From: Pseudenterobacter timonensis
Lineage (GTDB): Bacteria; Pseudomonadota; Gammaproteobacteria; Enterobacterales; Enterobacteriaceae
Assembly (NCBI RefSeq): GCF_900021175.1
Contig: NZ_FCOP01000013.1
Location: forward strand, 124,001 to 188,000
Reading direction: 5' to 3'
DNA length: 64,000 nt
The translations under genes were made by a program, and so were the position numbers. The stretch's first letter is position 1; every line of letters starts with the position of its first letter. Below the pieces are notes generated by a model that was not told the origin of the DNA, searched no databases, and worked only from the letters and a program-made list of their open reading frames with translations. This document shows positions 9,178 to 17,867 of the stretch, in pieces.

Positions 9178-10056
9178 CTATTTTTCCTGCCAGCTCAGAC
9201 GGCGGGCGATCAGCATCAGCCCCTGCTCCAGCAGCAGCCCCACCACGCCGATAATGACGATGGCGATCAGAATGTTTTCCACGTTGAGGTTGTTCCACTC
9301 GTTCCAGATCCAGAAGCCGATGCCCAGCCCGCCGGTCAGCATCTCCGCGGCGACAATGACCAGCCACGCGATGCCGATGGAGAGACGCACCCCGGTTAAT
9401 ACCGCTGGCAGCACCGCCGGAAACAGGATGCGCCGCAGAATGGTCCATTCGGAGAGCTGTAACACCCGCGCCACGTTGAGGTAATCCTCAGGAATACGGC
9501 GCACCCCTTCGGCGGTATTGATCACCATCGGCCAGATGGAGCAGATAAAAATCGTCCAGCTTGAGGCGGGCTCCGCCTTCTGGAAGAGCAGCAGGCCGAT
9601 CGGCAGCCAGGCGAGCGGGCTTACCGGGCGCAGCAGTGCGATGAGCGGCGTAAACATGCGGGAGAAAAAGGTAAAGCGGCCGATCAGAAAGCCGAGCGGA
9701 ATGCCCGCCAGCGCTGCCAGGCCGAAACCGATCGCCACGCGCTGCAGCGAGGCGAGCACGTTCCAGCCGATCCCCATGTCGTTAGGGCCGTCGCGGTAGA
9801 AAGGATCGGCGAAGAGCGTCAGGGCGGAGTCAAGCGTGCTGAGCGGCGTGGGAAAGCCTTTGCTCTGCATCGCCGCCACCTGCCAGAGGAGCACCAGCAG
9901 CCCCAGCCCCAGCAGCGCCGGCAGCAGACGCTGTAGCCCCGCGTTCAGATAACGGCTCAGGGCGGGCGAGCGTCGTCGCACCTGCACCGGCGGCAGCGTA
10001 ATGACCTTCCCCACGCTCTGGGTTTCAGCCGGTCTGGCGGATTGCATCTGTTTCAT
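9178..10056 (-). CDS. nasE: Nitrate/nitrite ABC transporter permease NasE (NrtB type)
   Basis: 292 residues with several hydrophobic segments (LLPALLGLGLLVLLWQVAA, VAIGFGLAALAGIPLGFLIG and others). The BPD-permease EAA loop that contacts the ATPase is visible as EDYLNVARVLQLSEWTILRRILFP. The final stretch is rich in Ile/Val/Leu and ends LIARRLSWQEK. The frame opens at 10095 inside nasF, but the ATG at 10056 follows AAAGGGGCC at good spacing and directly abuts the nasF stop codon (TGATATG), so it is preferred. It forms the membrane channel of the nitrate transporter together with NasD and NasF. Confidence 0.92.
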   Translation of the reverse strand: MKQMQSARPAETQSVGKVITLPPVQVRRRSPALSRYLNAGLQRLLPALLGLGLLVLLWQVAAMQSKGFPTPLSTLDSALTLFADPFYRDGPNDMGIGWNVLASLQRVAIGFGLAALAGIPLGFLIGRFTFFSRMFTPLIALLRPVSPLAWLPIGLLLFQKAEPASSWTIFICSIWPMVINTAEGVRRIPEDYLNVARVLQLSEWTILRRILFPAVLPAVLTGVRLSIGIAWLVIVAAEMLTGGLGIGFWIWNEWNNLNVENILIAIVIIGVVGLLLEQGLMLIARRLSWQEK

Positions 10057-10057
10057 A

Positions 10058-11305
10058 TCAGGCCCCTTTACGATGAATGGCGAAACGACTGGCATACCCT
10101 TCCGGATCGGTGCCGTTCCAGACGGTACCGTCCATAAGCGTGCTGCTGCGCAGCGGCGACGACGGCGCGTTCATGCCGCCCACCGCCAGCGCCGCATCCT
10201 GCCAGATTGCCGTCTGGTTGATGCGCTGCGCGATGGCCGCATAATCGGGCGCGCTTTTAAGCATCCCCCAGCGGCGGAACTGGGTTAAAAACCACATGCC
10301 GTCAGAGAGGTACGGATAGCTGACGGCGCCGTCACTGAAAAAGCGGATCGGATGGGGATCCCGCCAGCGTTTGCCGATCCCGTTGTCGTACTCGCCCAGC
10401 ATCCGCCCGGTAAGGTATTGCTCTTTAGTGTTGAGCCAGGCGCGGCGCGCCAGAATACGCGCGGTTTCGCGTCTGTTCTCCTCTGAGGCCTCTATCCAGC
10501 GGGAGGCCTCCAGCAGCGCGCAGACAAGCGCCCGGGCGGTATGAGGGTTCTGCTCCACCCAGGCGCGGCGCGTGCCGAGAATTTTTTCAGGATGCTCAGG
10601 CCAGATGGACTGCGAGGTGGCGGCGGTAAAGCCGATACGGTCGTTAATGGCGCGCGCGTTCCACGGCTCACCGACGCAAAAACCGACCATATTGCCGATG
10701 CGCATGTTCATGACCATCTGCGGCGGCGGGACCACCACGGTGCGCACATCCTCGAAAGGATCAATCCCCCCGCTCGCCAGCCAGTAGTAAAGCCACATGG
10801 CGTGAGTGCCGGTGGGAAAGGTATGGGCAAAAGTCAGCGAGCCCGGCGCCTGCTGGCCGACATATTTTTTCAGCCCCTCCAGATCGCGCACGCCCCGCTC
10901 CGCCAGCTCGCTGGCGAGAGTAATCGCCTGGCCGTTATGGTTGAGGGTCATCAGGTTGGCCATCTGCTGGGGTTTCCCGGCAATCCCCAGCTCCAGCCCG
11001 TAAAGCATTCCGTAGAGGATATGGGCGGCATCCAGCTCGCCGGCCACCAGCTTGTCGCGCACCGCCGCCCAGCTGGCCTCTTTGGTAGGGACAATGGTGA
11101 TGCCATATTTCTTATCAAATCCTTTCAGGGCGGCAATCGCCACCGGCGCGCAGTCGGTCAGCGGGATAAATCCCACCCGCACGCTCTGCTGCTCCGGCTT
11201 ATCGGAGCCCGCAGCCCAGACCGCCTGCATCATGCCCGGCAGCAGCATCGCGCTACCCGCCAGCGCTCCCGCCTGTAGTAATCGCCGTCTCGACAAATCC
11301 ACCAT
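10058..11305 (-). CDS. nasF: Nitrate/nitrite-binding protein NasF (NrtA type), Tat-exported
   Basis: 415 residues. Periplasmic substrate-binding component of nitrate uptake. The N-terminus is a twin-arginine signal, LSRRRLLQAGALAGSAMLLPG, ending near AVWAAGS, so it is exported folded. The mature part has CmpA/NrtA-family features such as VRVGFIPLTDCAPVAIA, ELDAAHILYGMLYG and FCVGEPWNARAIN. The frame extends to a GTG at 11311, but the ATG at 11305 has AAGGAG five bases upstream and is preferred. It is the first gene of the nas operon, behind a leader carrying a terminator and antitermination elements. Whether the last ~50 residues (NAPSSPLRSSTLMDGTVWNG) have a special role cannot be judged. 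Confidence 0.94.
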   Translation of the reverse strand: MVDLSRRRLLQAGALAGSAMLLPGMMQAVWAAGSDKPEQQSVRVGFIPLTDCAPVAIAALKGFDKKYGITIVPTKEASWAAVRDKLVAGELDAAHILYGMLYGLELGIAGKPQQMANLMTLNHNGQAITLASELAERGVRDLEGLKKYVGQQAPGSLTFAHTFPTGTHAMWLYYWLASGGIDPFEDVRTVVVPPPQMVMNMRIGNMVGFCVGEPWNARAINDRIGFTAATSQSIWPEHPEKILGTRRAWVEQNPHTARALVCALLEASRWIEASEENRRETARILARRAWLNTKEQYLTGRMLGEYDNGIGKRWRDPHPIRFFSDGAVSYPYLSDGMWFLTQFRRWGMLKSAPDYAAIAQRINQTAIWQDAALAVGGMNAPSSPLRSSTLMDGTVWNGTDPEGYASRFAIHRKGA

Positions 11306-11323
11306 GCCCACTCCTTAAAAGAC

Positions 11324-11363
11324 AAAAAAAAGCGCCCGGCGATGCCGAAGCACCGCAGGACGC
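11324..11363 (-). terminator. Leader terminator of the nas operon (NasR-controlled attenuator)
   Basis: On the minus strand a 14-bp stem (11350-11363 with 11332-11345, a single U-C mismatch) closed by a UUCG tetraloop is followed directly by eight U residues (11331-11324). It lies about 18 bases upstream of the nasF start. This is a textbook intrinsic terminator placed between promoter and first gene. In K. oxytoca the nasF leader terminator is overridden by NasR when nitrate is present; the same role is inferred here. Confidence 0.9.
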
Positions 11364-11380
11364 CTTTATCCCGACGACAT

Positions 11381-11415
11381 GCGCGCCGCCGTTGGCGCGC
11401 TGTCAAAACTGTGAC
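11381..11415 (-). promoter_or_regulatory. NasR (ANTAR) antitermination element in nasF leader: two stem-loops
   Basis: Just upstream of the leader terminator are two small hairpins on the minus strand. The distal one (11400-11381) has a 7-bp GCGCGCC/GGCGCGC stem and the hexaloop AACGGC, with A at loop position 1 and G at position 4, the known ANTAR-loop signature. The proximal one (11415-11402) has a GUCA/UGAC stem and the hexaloop CAGUUU, which does not show the A1/G4 pattern in this pairing. The two-hairpin layout matches targets of ANTAR antiterminators. The second hairpin is well supported, the first less so. Confidence 0.75.
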
Positions 11416-11421
11416 TGAATA

Positions 11422-11438
11422 ATGCAAAGGTAATGCCA
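11422..11438 (-). promoter_or_regulatory. Sigma-54 promoter of the nas operon
   Basis: The minus strand reads TGGCATTACCTTTGCAT. GG and GC are separated by exactly 10 bases, as required for -24/-12 elements read by RpoN. The predicted start of transcription, about 12 bases downstream, falls at the first antitermination hairpin. K. oxytoca nasF is known to be driven by NtrC and sigma-54. I could not find a convincing paired NtrC site, though GGTGC half-sites occur near 11522 and 11544. Confidence 0.82.
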
Positions 11439-11528
11439 GCTTTTAAACCCGCGGGTTTCGCGTCTTCCGGCTGGCCTGAAGGGGTTTTCGCACCGCGATC
11501 AGGCAAGGCCTGCCCGCAAAGGGTGCAT

Positions 11529-12713
11529 TCAGGTCTGCGGCGGTGCCTGCCAGAGGGTTTTAACCGTCAACAGCGCGCGGGCGATCTCCACCATGCGCTG
11601 GTTTTTATCCATCGCCATTTTACGCAGGGCGCACCACGCCTGCTCTTCACTCATCTGCTGGTGGGTCATGAGCACGCTTTTGGCTTTCTCAATCGTTTTA
11701 CGCTCCTCCAGGGCGTCGCGCAGGGAGGCCAGCTGCCGGGAAAGCTGTTCAATTTCCTGCGCCTGCTGGCGGACCAGGGGCAGAAGCGGCCTGTCGGGCC
11801 AGACGGCCAGGGGATCGTCCATTTCTTCAGGCAGAGGCGAGAGCGCCGGGTCCCGGGCCATACGTTCGTGCACGGTGGTCATCAGATCATGGATAACGCT
11901 CTCCTCCAGCGCCCGCAGATGTTCCAGCCGACCGGTCTGCTGAGAAAACCAGTGCAGCGCGGTGGCGCCGCCATCCGCCGCCGGCTGTCGGGTACAGGCG
12001 ACCCGCCGCAGCTGCTCGGTGTCCAGACTGGCTGCGCAGTTTTCGCTAAAGACGGCGCACAAGGCGGGCGTGACGCGGGAGAGAAAAATATCAAAGCAGG
12101 CCTGCTGGGCATCAATGCGATCCACCAGCTTCTGGCGCATCTCATCGCTGAAGTGGCCCTGGGTAAAACCAATCGCCCCCAGCGCGCGCTCCTGCCCCAC
12201 CAGCTCCTTGCCCTGCATCAGGCTATAAAGCGCCACAATACGGCCCGCAATTTGCGGATCGTCAATACTGTCATTCAGCTGAGGAATAATACTTAACAGG
12301 CTGCGGATAGTGCGGCTGTACTGCTCCATCGCCTGCCCGGCTTCAAGGGCGCGGCGGGAGACCTTGCCGCGAAGCGCTTCCAGCAGCTCGGTGCCCGCCA
12401 GCGCGCTGGCGATACGCTCGCAGACGGCGGAGCCAGAGAGGGCTGACTCCGCCATCAGCGCCTGCCGGAACGCGGCAAGCTGGTCATCGGCCAGCGCCCG
12501 GCTCGCCCTGCATTCGGCCTCGTACAGTTGCCCTTTAGAGCAGAGCCAGACGTTTGACGCGCCGCGCTCGCACTGTAGCATATGCACCAGGCCGCTAATG
12601 GCGCTGACCAGCGCGCCAAGCTGTGCCATATGGGCAAGCTGCTGCTTACGGATATACCTGGCGCGCTGATACCAGACGGCGGCGCCGGGTGGATTGCCCG
12701 TGATTATCGTCAT
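11529..12713 (-). CDS. nasR: Nitrate-responsive transcription antiterminator NasR
   Basis: 394 residues. Senses nitrate or nitrite and binds the nasF leader RNA to prevent termination. The N-terminal ~300 residues are a helical NIT sensor domain (MLQCERGASNVWLCSKG, LLSIIPQLNDSIDDPQIAGR, LVGQERALGAIGFTQG, where Arg residues bind nitrate in the family). A helical linker EIEQLSRQLASLRDALEE leads to a C-terminal ANTAR domain with RKTIEKAKSVLMTHQQMSEE and AWCALRKMAMDKNQRMVEIA. The frame opens at 12812, but the ATG at 12713 has GGGAGAG in front and gives the length known for K. oxytoca NasR. Its target RNA lies immediately downstream in the nasF leader. Confidence 0.95.
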   Translation of the reverse strand: MTIITGNPPGAAVWYQRARYIRKQQLAHMAQLGALVSAISGLVHMLQCERGASNVWLCSKGQLYEAECRASRALADDQLAAFRQALMAESALSGSAVCERIASALAGTELLEALRGKVSRRALEAGQAMEQYSRTIRSLLSIIPQLNDSIDDPQIAGRIVALYSLMQGKELVGQERALGAIGFTQGHFSDEMRQKLVDRIDAQQACFDIFLSRVTPALCAVFSENCAASLDTEQLRRVACTRQPAADGGATALHWFSQQTGRLEHLRALEESVIHDLMTTVHERMARDPALSPLPEEMDDPLAVWPDRPLLPLVRQQAQEIEQLSRQLASLRDALEERKTIEKAKSVLMTHQQMSEEQAWCALRKMAMDKNQRMVEIARALLTVKTLWQAPPQT

Positions 12714-12786
12714 GCTTACTCTCCCGTTGCGATACAACAGGAAGGGATAAGCAATTTTCATGCCCTGGTGAAACAGAGGAGCCAGA

Positions 12787-13140
12787 ATGCAAAAGATTGT
12801 TATCGTCGCCAACGGCGCGGCTTACGGAAGTGAATCCCTGTTCAACAGCCTGCGTCTCGCCATCGCCCTGCGTGAACAGGAGAGCGAAACCGATCTGCGG
12901 CTGTTTTTACTGTCCGACGCGGTGACCGCCGGACTCAGGGGGCAGAAGCCCGCCGAAGGATACAACATCCAGCAGATGCTGGAGATCCTCACCGCACAGG
13001 GGGTGCCGGTCCGGCTCTGCAAAACCTGCGCCGACGGGCGCGGTATCAGCGACCTGCCGCTGATTGAGGGGGTTGAGATTGGTACGCTGGTTGAACTGGC
13101 CCAGTGGACCCTGGCAGCGGATAAGGTGCTGACCTTTTAA
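12787..13140 (+). CDS. ychN: YchN, DsrE/DsrF-like sulfur-relay family protein
   Basis: 117 residues, near-identical to E. coli YchN (MQKIVIVANGAAYGSESLFN). The fold is a DsrE-type homohexamer. The conserved Cys in VRLCKTCADGRG and the surrounding motif suggest a sulfur or redox role, but the function is not established. It is transcribed divergently from nasR (73-base gap) and convergent with chaC. In E. coli K-12 it follows ychO closely, so the nas genes occupy the ychO-ychN junction here. Confidence 0.93.
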   Translation: MQKIVIVANGAAYGSESLFNSLRLAIALREQESETDLRLFLLSDAVTAGLRGQKPAEGYNIQQMLEILTAQGVPVRLCKTCADGRGISDLPLIEGVEIGTLVELAQWTLAADKVLTF

Positions 13141-13145
13141 GCCCG

Positions 13146-13179
13146 CGACACAGGACAGCGAACCTTCTGGCCTGTGTCG
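13146..13179. terminator. Inverted repeat between convergent ychN and chaC
   Basis: A 9-bp inverted repeat CGACACAGG / CCTGTGTCG with a 16-base interior lies between the two convergent stop codons, followed on the plus strand by GTTGATTCTTTC. It could end transcripts from both sides, but the T tract is weak. Confidence 0.5.
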
Positions 13180-13200
13180 GTTGATTCTTTCATGTTGTAC

Positions 13201-13896
13201 TCAGGCAAATCCCGGGCGCAACCCACCCTCGCACCCGTCGCCTTCCACCAGCACTTTTACTTTTGCCACCAGTTCGTTCAGGCTGTCATCGTTCATGCCG
13301 AGGCGCGCCAGCTCCTTCTCAAGGGAGAAAAGATATTGCGCGTTGGTGCCCAGCGGGCCGCTGGCGCTGGCGATAAGCGGCGCGATGGTCTGCGGACGGG
13401 TGTCGGATTCATAGAGAGGGTGGCGCGGATCCATGATAAAGACCAGCGCGTTGACCACGCGGCCATCATCCAGTTCAAGACGACACCAGCTCGGGAGGTA
13501 ACAGCCGGTGATCATCTCCCGCTTCCAGAGGAGAGAAAGCTCCTCTTCCAGCGTCTCGTCTGGCAGCCGATAGGCCACGCCGGTGGTGCGACCGCCCTCT
13601 TTCAGTGCAAGCATCCTGCCCGGCTGGCAGGCGGTACCGCGACCGGCGGTAAGGCGAAGGCAGAAAGCGCGATGCCAGCCCGGGAGCGTCCCGGTCGCGG
13701 ATTCCAGAAAGTTAAGCGCCGGGTTCCACATTAGCGAACCGTAGCCGAAGATCCATACCGGCCCTTCGTCCGGGCGGCAGGCGATGGTTGCCGCCAGCGA
13801 CGCCGCCCGCTGTTCAGCCGACCAGAGCAGCGACTCCTCTATGGCACCAAAAGCCGTTTTACAATCCGCCTTCATCAGGAAATCACGCGTTAACAT
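13201..13896 (-). CDS. chaC: Glutathione-specific gamma-glutamylcyclotransferase ChaC
   Basis: 231 residues. The family cleaves glutathione to 5-oxoproline and Cys-Gly in the cytosol. The substrate-loop motif VWIFGYGSLMWNP is intact, as are the GWHRAFCLRL and KREMITGCYLPSW segments and the C-terminal LRPGFA shared with E. coli ChaC. The frame opens at 13944 (MGRNVVARK), but the ATG at 13896 has GGAGG seven bases upstream and matches the E. coli start (MxTRDFLM). It follows chaB on the same strand with a ~175-base gap. Confidence 0.94.
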   Translation of the reverse strand: MLTRDFLMKADCKTAFGAIEESLLWSAEQRAASLAATIACRPDEGPVWIFGYGSLMWNPALNFLESATGTLPGWHRAFCLRLTAGRGTACQPGRMLALKEGGRTTGVAYRLPDETLEEELSLLWKREMITGCYLPSWCRLELDDGRVVNALVFIMDPRHPLYESDTRPQTIAPLIASASGPLGTNAQYLFSLEKELARLGMNDDSLNELVAKVKVLVEGDGCEGGLRPGFA

Positions 13897-14070
13897 CTTT
13901 ACCTCCACCACCGCATGCTTCCTTGCGACTACGTTACGACCCATCCCGTTGCCGGGAGCTGTTCATTTTGACAGCAGCCAACAACGATAAGCAATTCACG
14001 GGCCAGTTGCAATATAGCGGCAGCAGCATCGCCTGAAAAAAGCCAACAGCGAAGCGGCAAGAGAGGGTAT

Positions 14071-14301
14071 TTAACTCTTTTTATGCCATTTATCGTCGTC
14101 TCCCTTCTCATAATCATTCTTAACGGCGGCCCAGGCGACTTTATGGGCCGTCTCTTCCCGGGTGTCGTCGCCGCGTCGATCCTCTTTATCCTTGTACTGG
14201 TCCCACGCGCTGTTAAAGGCCTCTTTATAGATCTCCTGCGCATGCGCTGGCAGTACATTTTTCACATTATCCGGCAGATCGTTTTTGGACTGATAAGGCA
14301 T
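14071..14301 (-). CDS. chaB: ChaB family protein, putative regulator linked to the ChaA antiporter
   Basis: 76 residues, small and strongly charged (MPYQSKNDLPDNVKNVLPAH ... KGDDDKWHKKS). It matches E. coli ChaB at full length, including the family core AQEIYKEAFNSAWDQY. It was proposed to regulate the ChaA cation antiporter, but direct evidence is thin. It lies upstream of chaC in the same direction and divergent from chaA. The 14302-14569 gap between chaB and chaA must hold both promoters. Confidence 0.93.
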   Translation of the reverse strand: MPYQSKNDLPDNVKNVLPAHAQEIYKEAFNSAWDQYKDKEDRRGDDTREETAHKVAWAAVKNDYEKGDDDKWHKKS

Positions 14302-14511
14302 GATTCACTCCTTTTGTGGTTAAAAAGATAAGTGTGGACGAGGAAAGGCCCTGCTGCCACCTTGCTAAGAAAAGTGAAAATAAACCTCTCATAACAACCT
14401 GTAATTTAATGGTTAATTCATGAATAGATGCTATTTCTCAGCACTGGCAACAATTACAGCCAAAAGGGTAAAAGTAAGTAAAATTAAACGGCTAATCAGT
14501 CGATATCTGCT

Positions 14512-14540
14512 AATTTAATCTGGCTCTTTCACACTATAAT
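14512..14540 (+). promoter_or_regulatory. Probable sigma-70 promoter of chaA
   Basis: A consensus TATAAT (14535-14540) lies 30 bases upstream of the chaA start, in an AT-rich stretch. The -35 region near 14512 (TTTAAT-like) is poor. The -10 hexamer and its position are the only support. Confidence 0.4.
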
Positions 14541-14569
14541 GACAGTTACCTGCACTTCTGGAGATGACC

Positions 14570-15670
14570 ATGACTATGACGCATGAGGCGGTGAAAACCC
14601 GCCATAAGGAGACATCGCTTATTTTTCCGGTGCTGGCGCTGGCGGTGCTGATTTTCTTCGGGAACAGTCAGTCACTGCCAGCGGTAGCCGGAATCAACCT
14701 TCTTGCCCTGATCGGCATTTTGACCAGCGCGTTTAGCGTGGTTCGCCATGCCGACGTGCTCGCTCACCGTCTCGGGGAACCCTACGGCTCACTGATTTTA
14801 AGCCTGTCAGTCGTGATTCTCGAAGTAAGCCTTATCTCCGCGCTAATGGCGACCGGCGACGCCGCGCCAACCCTGATGCGCGATACGCTCTATTCCATCA
14901 TCATGATTGTTACCGGCGGGCTGGTGGGCTTCTCCTTACTGCTGGGAGGGCGTAAATTTGCCACCCAGTATATGAATCTCTTTGGCATCAAGCAGTATCT
15001 GATCGCCCTCTTCCCGCTGGCGATTATCGTGCTGGTTTTTCCCGTGGCGCTGCCTGGCGGCAATTTCACCACCGGGCAGGCGCTGCTGGTGGCGCTGATC
15101 TCCGCCGCCATGTATGGCGTGTTCCTGCTGATCCAGACGAAAACGCACCAGAGTCTCTTTGTGTACGAGCATGAAGATGACAGTGACGACGACGACCCGC
15201 ATCACGGTAAACCGTCGGCCCACAGCAGCCTGTGGCATGCGGTCTGGCTGATTGTCCACCTGGTGGCGGTTATCGCGGTGACGAAAATGAACGCCAGCCC
15301 GCTTGAGACGCTGCTGACGGAGCTGAACGCGCCCGTGGCCTTTACCGGCTTCCTGGTGGCGCTGCTGATTTTGTCCCCCGAAGGGTTGGGAGCGTTGAAA
15401 GCGGTCCTGAGTAATCAGGTGCAGCGCGCGATGAATCTCTTCTTTGGCTCCGTGCTGGCGACCATTTCGCTTACGGTGCCGGTGGTGACGCTTATCGCTT
15501 TTCTCACCGGTAACGATTTGCAGTTTGCACTCGGCGCGCCGGAGCTGGTGGTGATGGTCGCCTCGCTGCTGCTGTGCCAGATATCGTTCTCCACCGGGCG
15601 CACAAACGTGCTGAACGGCGCCGCGCATATGGCGCTGTTTGTGGCGTACCTGATGACGATCTTTGCGTAA
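14570..15670 (+). CDS. chaA: Sodium-potassium/proton antiporter ChaA
   Basis: 366 residues, an inner-membrane CaCA-family cation/proton exchanger. The two inverted repeats each carry the alpha motif: LILSLSVVILEVSLISALMA with its acidic residue, and VALLILSPEGLGALKAV. Between them is a cytoplasmic acidic loop, YEHEDDSDDDDPHHGKPSAH, as in E. coli. Three ATGs occur at 14564, 14570 and 14576. The GGAG at 14560-14563 is too close for the first, and the second gives the same length as the E. coli protein, so 14570 is used. It exports Na+, K+ and Ca2+ at alkaline pH. Confidence 0.95.
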   Translation: MTMTHEAVKTRHKETSLIFPVLALAVLIFFGNSQSLPAVAGINLLALIGILTSAFSVVRHADVLAHRLGEPYGSLILSLSVVILEVSLISALMATGDAAPTLMRDTLYSIIMIVTGGLVGFSLLLGGRKFATQYMNLFGIKQYLIALFPLAIIVLVFPVALPGGNFTTGQALLVALISAAMYGVFLLIQTKTHQSLFVYEHEDDSDDDDPHHGKPSAHSSLWHAVWLIVHLVAVIAVTKMNASPLETLLTELNAPVAFTGFLVALLILSPEGLGALKAVLSNQVQRAMNLFFGSVLATISLTVPVVTLIAFLTGNDLQFALGAPELVVMVASLLLCQISFSTGRTNVLNGAAHMALFVAYLMTIFA

Positions 15671-15702
15671 CCTTTTCCCCCGCGGCGCTTCGCTGTGGGT
15701 TT

Positions 15703-15735
15703 TACAGGCCGGGTAAGCGCAGCGCCACCCGGCAA
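15703..15735. repeat. REP-like palindromic element downstream of chaA
   Basis: The sequence GCCGGGTAAGCGCAGCGCC followed by ACCCGGC has the imperfect GCCGGGT...ACCCGGC palindrome of enterobacterial repetitive extragenic palindromes. It sits in the 3' gap between convergent genes, the usual REP location. Such elements stabilise upstream mRNA or bind gyrase. One copy was found in this window. Confidence 0.7.
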
Positions 15736-15746
15736 TATGCCCTAAT

Positions 15747-15772
15747 AAAAAACCCGCCGAAGCGGGTTTTTT
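15747..15772. terminator. Bidirectional terminator between chaA and kdsA
   Basis: A run of six A, the stem CCCGC / GCGGG with a CGAA loop, and six T form a symmetric intrinsic terminator that works for both convergent genes. It ends two bases before the kdsA stop codon. Confidence 0.9.
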
Positions 15773-15773
15773 A

Positions 15774-16637
<864 letters not shown>

Positions 16638-16664
16638 TTATTCAGGTGTGAATCGAAATTACGA

Positions 16665-17474
16665 TTAGTGCAGTGTAATCTGTTTGTGCGCGATAGCGTT
16701 GATCTGCGCGCGGATCATTTCGCTTATCGGATCTTCCGGGCACTGCTCAACGAAATAGTTCAAATCGTGCAGCGCCACATGTTCACATTCCAGCTGCGCG
16801 TAGATCAGCCCGCGATCGCGGATCTCATACGGGTCTTCGGGGTTAAACTGCAGCAGTACTTCGCTGGCGCGCAGCGCAAGCTCCATCTGCCGCTCTTCCA
16901 TCAATGCCGCCTTGAGGGTATCCAGCAGTTTGCGGATCACTTCAGCGTTGTCGGCCTCATCAAGATCTTCATTGAACAGCTCAGCAACCGGGCTGATATT
17001 GCCCTTCAGCCAGACGTCGAGCGTATGCTCGTCCAGCGTCTCGCCGTTGAAAGGATTAATTAGCCACATTTCGCCGTCCAGCCACTCCGCCCGCAGGATC
17101 ATCTGCGTCGGGAAGATGACCGGCATCAGCGGAATATCCAGACGGTGCGCGACCCACAGCAGCACTGCCCCCAGCGCGACGGCGCTCCCCTGACGATTTT
17201 TTAACACCCGATCCAGCCAGAGCGCATCGGAAAGGCGGTAGACGCCCCGCGTATCGCAAAAACCCCAGTCCCCGTAAAAGAGCTCCAGCAGCTTCTCCAG
17301 CTGCCAGTCCTGAGGGCGCGCCTGATTTATCTCCTCACGCGCCAGGCTTACCAGGTTTTCCAGTTCGTCATAGACATACTGCGATGAAAAATCGTCGCGG
17401 ATCATCTCTGTAATCAGAACCATACCTTCGCAAAGCGGCACTTTATTAAATTCGAAATCGGCCAAGGACCTCAT
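16665..17474 (-). CDS. sirB1: SirB1 (YchA) family protein with transglutaminase-like and TPR regions
   Basis: 269 residues, matching enterobacterial SirB1/YchA at full length. The N-terminal half is a transglutaminase-like SirB1 domain (FYGDWGFCDTRGVYRLSDA, GSAVALGAVLLWVAHRLDIP). The last ~90 residues resemble tetratricopeptide helices (ERQMELALRASEVLLQFNPE, IRDRGLIYAQLECEHVAL). The molecular function is unknown. The gene starts 3 bases after the sirB2 stop codon. Confidence 0.92.
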   Translation of the reverse strand: MRSLADFEFNKVPLCEGMVLITEMIRDDFSSQYVYDELENLVSLAREEINQARPQDWQLEKLLELFYGDWGFCDTRGVYRLSDALWLDRVLKNRQGSAVALGAVLLWVAHRLDIPLMPVIFPTQMILRAEWLDGEMWLINPFNGETLDEHTLDVWLKGNISPVAELFNEDLDEADNAEVIRKLLDTLKAALMEERQMELALRASEVLLQFNPEDPYEIRDRGLIYAQLECEHVALHDLNYFVEQCPEDPISEMIRAQINAIAHKQITLH

Positions 17475-17477
17475 GAC

Positions 17478-17867
17478 TTACCCCAGTATCGGTATTCTTG
17501 TGGTGGCGAGTTTAATGATGATGTACAGCACCACCAGCCCCAGCAGAAAAGCGATAAATCCCGTCTGCTGGCTGCGCGGACGATGTCGTCCCAGCGCAAT
17601 AAAACCCAAAACGATGTAGATGATAACGCCAAACAGCTTTTCAGTCAGCCATGCGCCCGCATTCGTAAAAGGCAAATATCCCGTTTTTAGCATCAGCCCG
17701 ATGCCGGAGAGCAGCAGCAGCGTGTCGATACAGTGCGGCGCCACGCGAACCCAGCGGGCGTTATTCAGCGGATGGTTACTGTAACGCCACCAGTAGCGCG
17801 CGATAAACAGGCTGATGGTCAGCGCCACGGTGACGAGGTGAACGGTGAGCAGAAGGCTAAAGCTCAT
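17478..17867 (-). CDS. sirB2: SirB2 (YchQ) family inner-membrane protein
   Basis: About 129 residues with four predicted membrane helices (LLLTVHLVTVALTISLFIAR, CIDTLLLLSGIGLML, VIIYIVLGFIALG, GFIAFLLGLVVLYIIIKLA). It fits the small SirB/YchQ family of unknown function. The ATG at 17867 overlaps the prmC stop (ATGA) and has GGGAG six bases upstream. An ATG at 17873 is the alternative and would add two residues. Confidence 0.9.
   Translation of the reverse strand: MSFSLLLTVHLVTVALTISLFIARYWWRYSNHPLNNARWVRVAPHCIDTLLLLSGIGLMLKTGYLPFTNAGAWLTEKLFGVIIYIVLGFIALGRHRPRSQQTGFIAFLLGLVVLYIIIKLATTRIPILG

Noticed and set aside
11500-11560. NtrC enhancer sites upstream of the sigma-54 promoter
   Set aside because: GGTGC/GCACC half-sites occur near 11522 and 11544 but do not form a properly spaced palindrome, so I do not annotate them.
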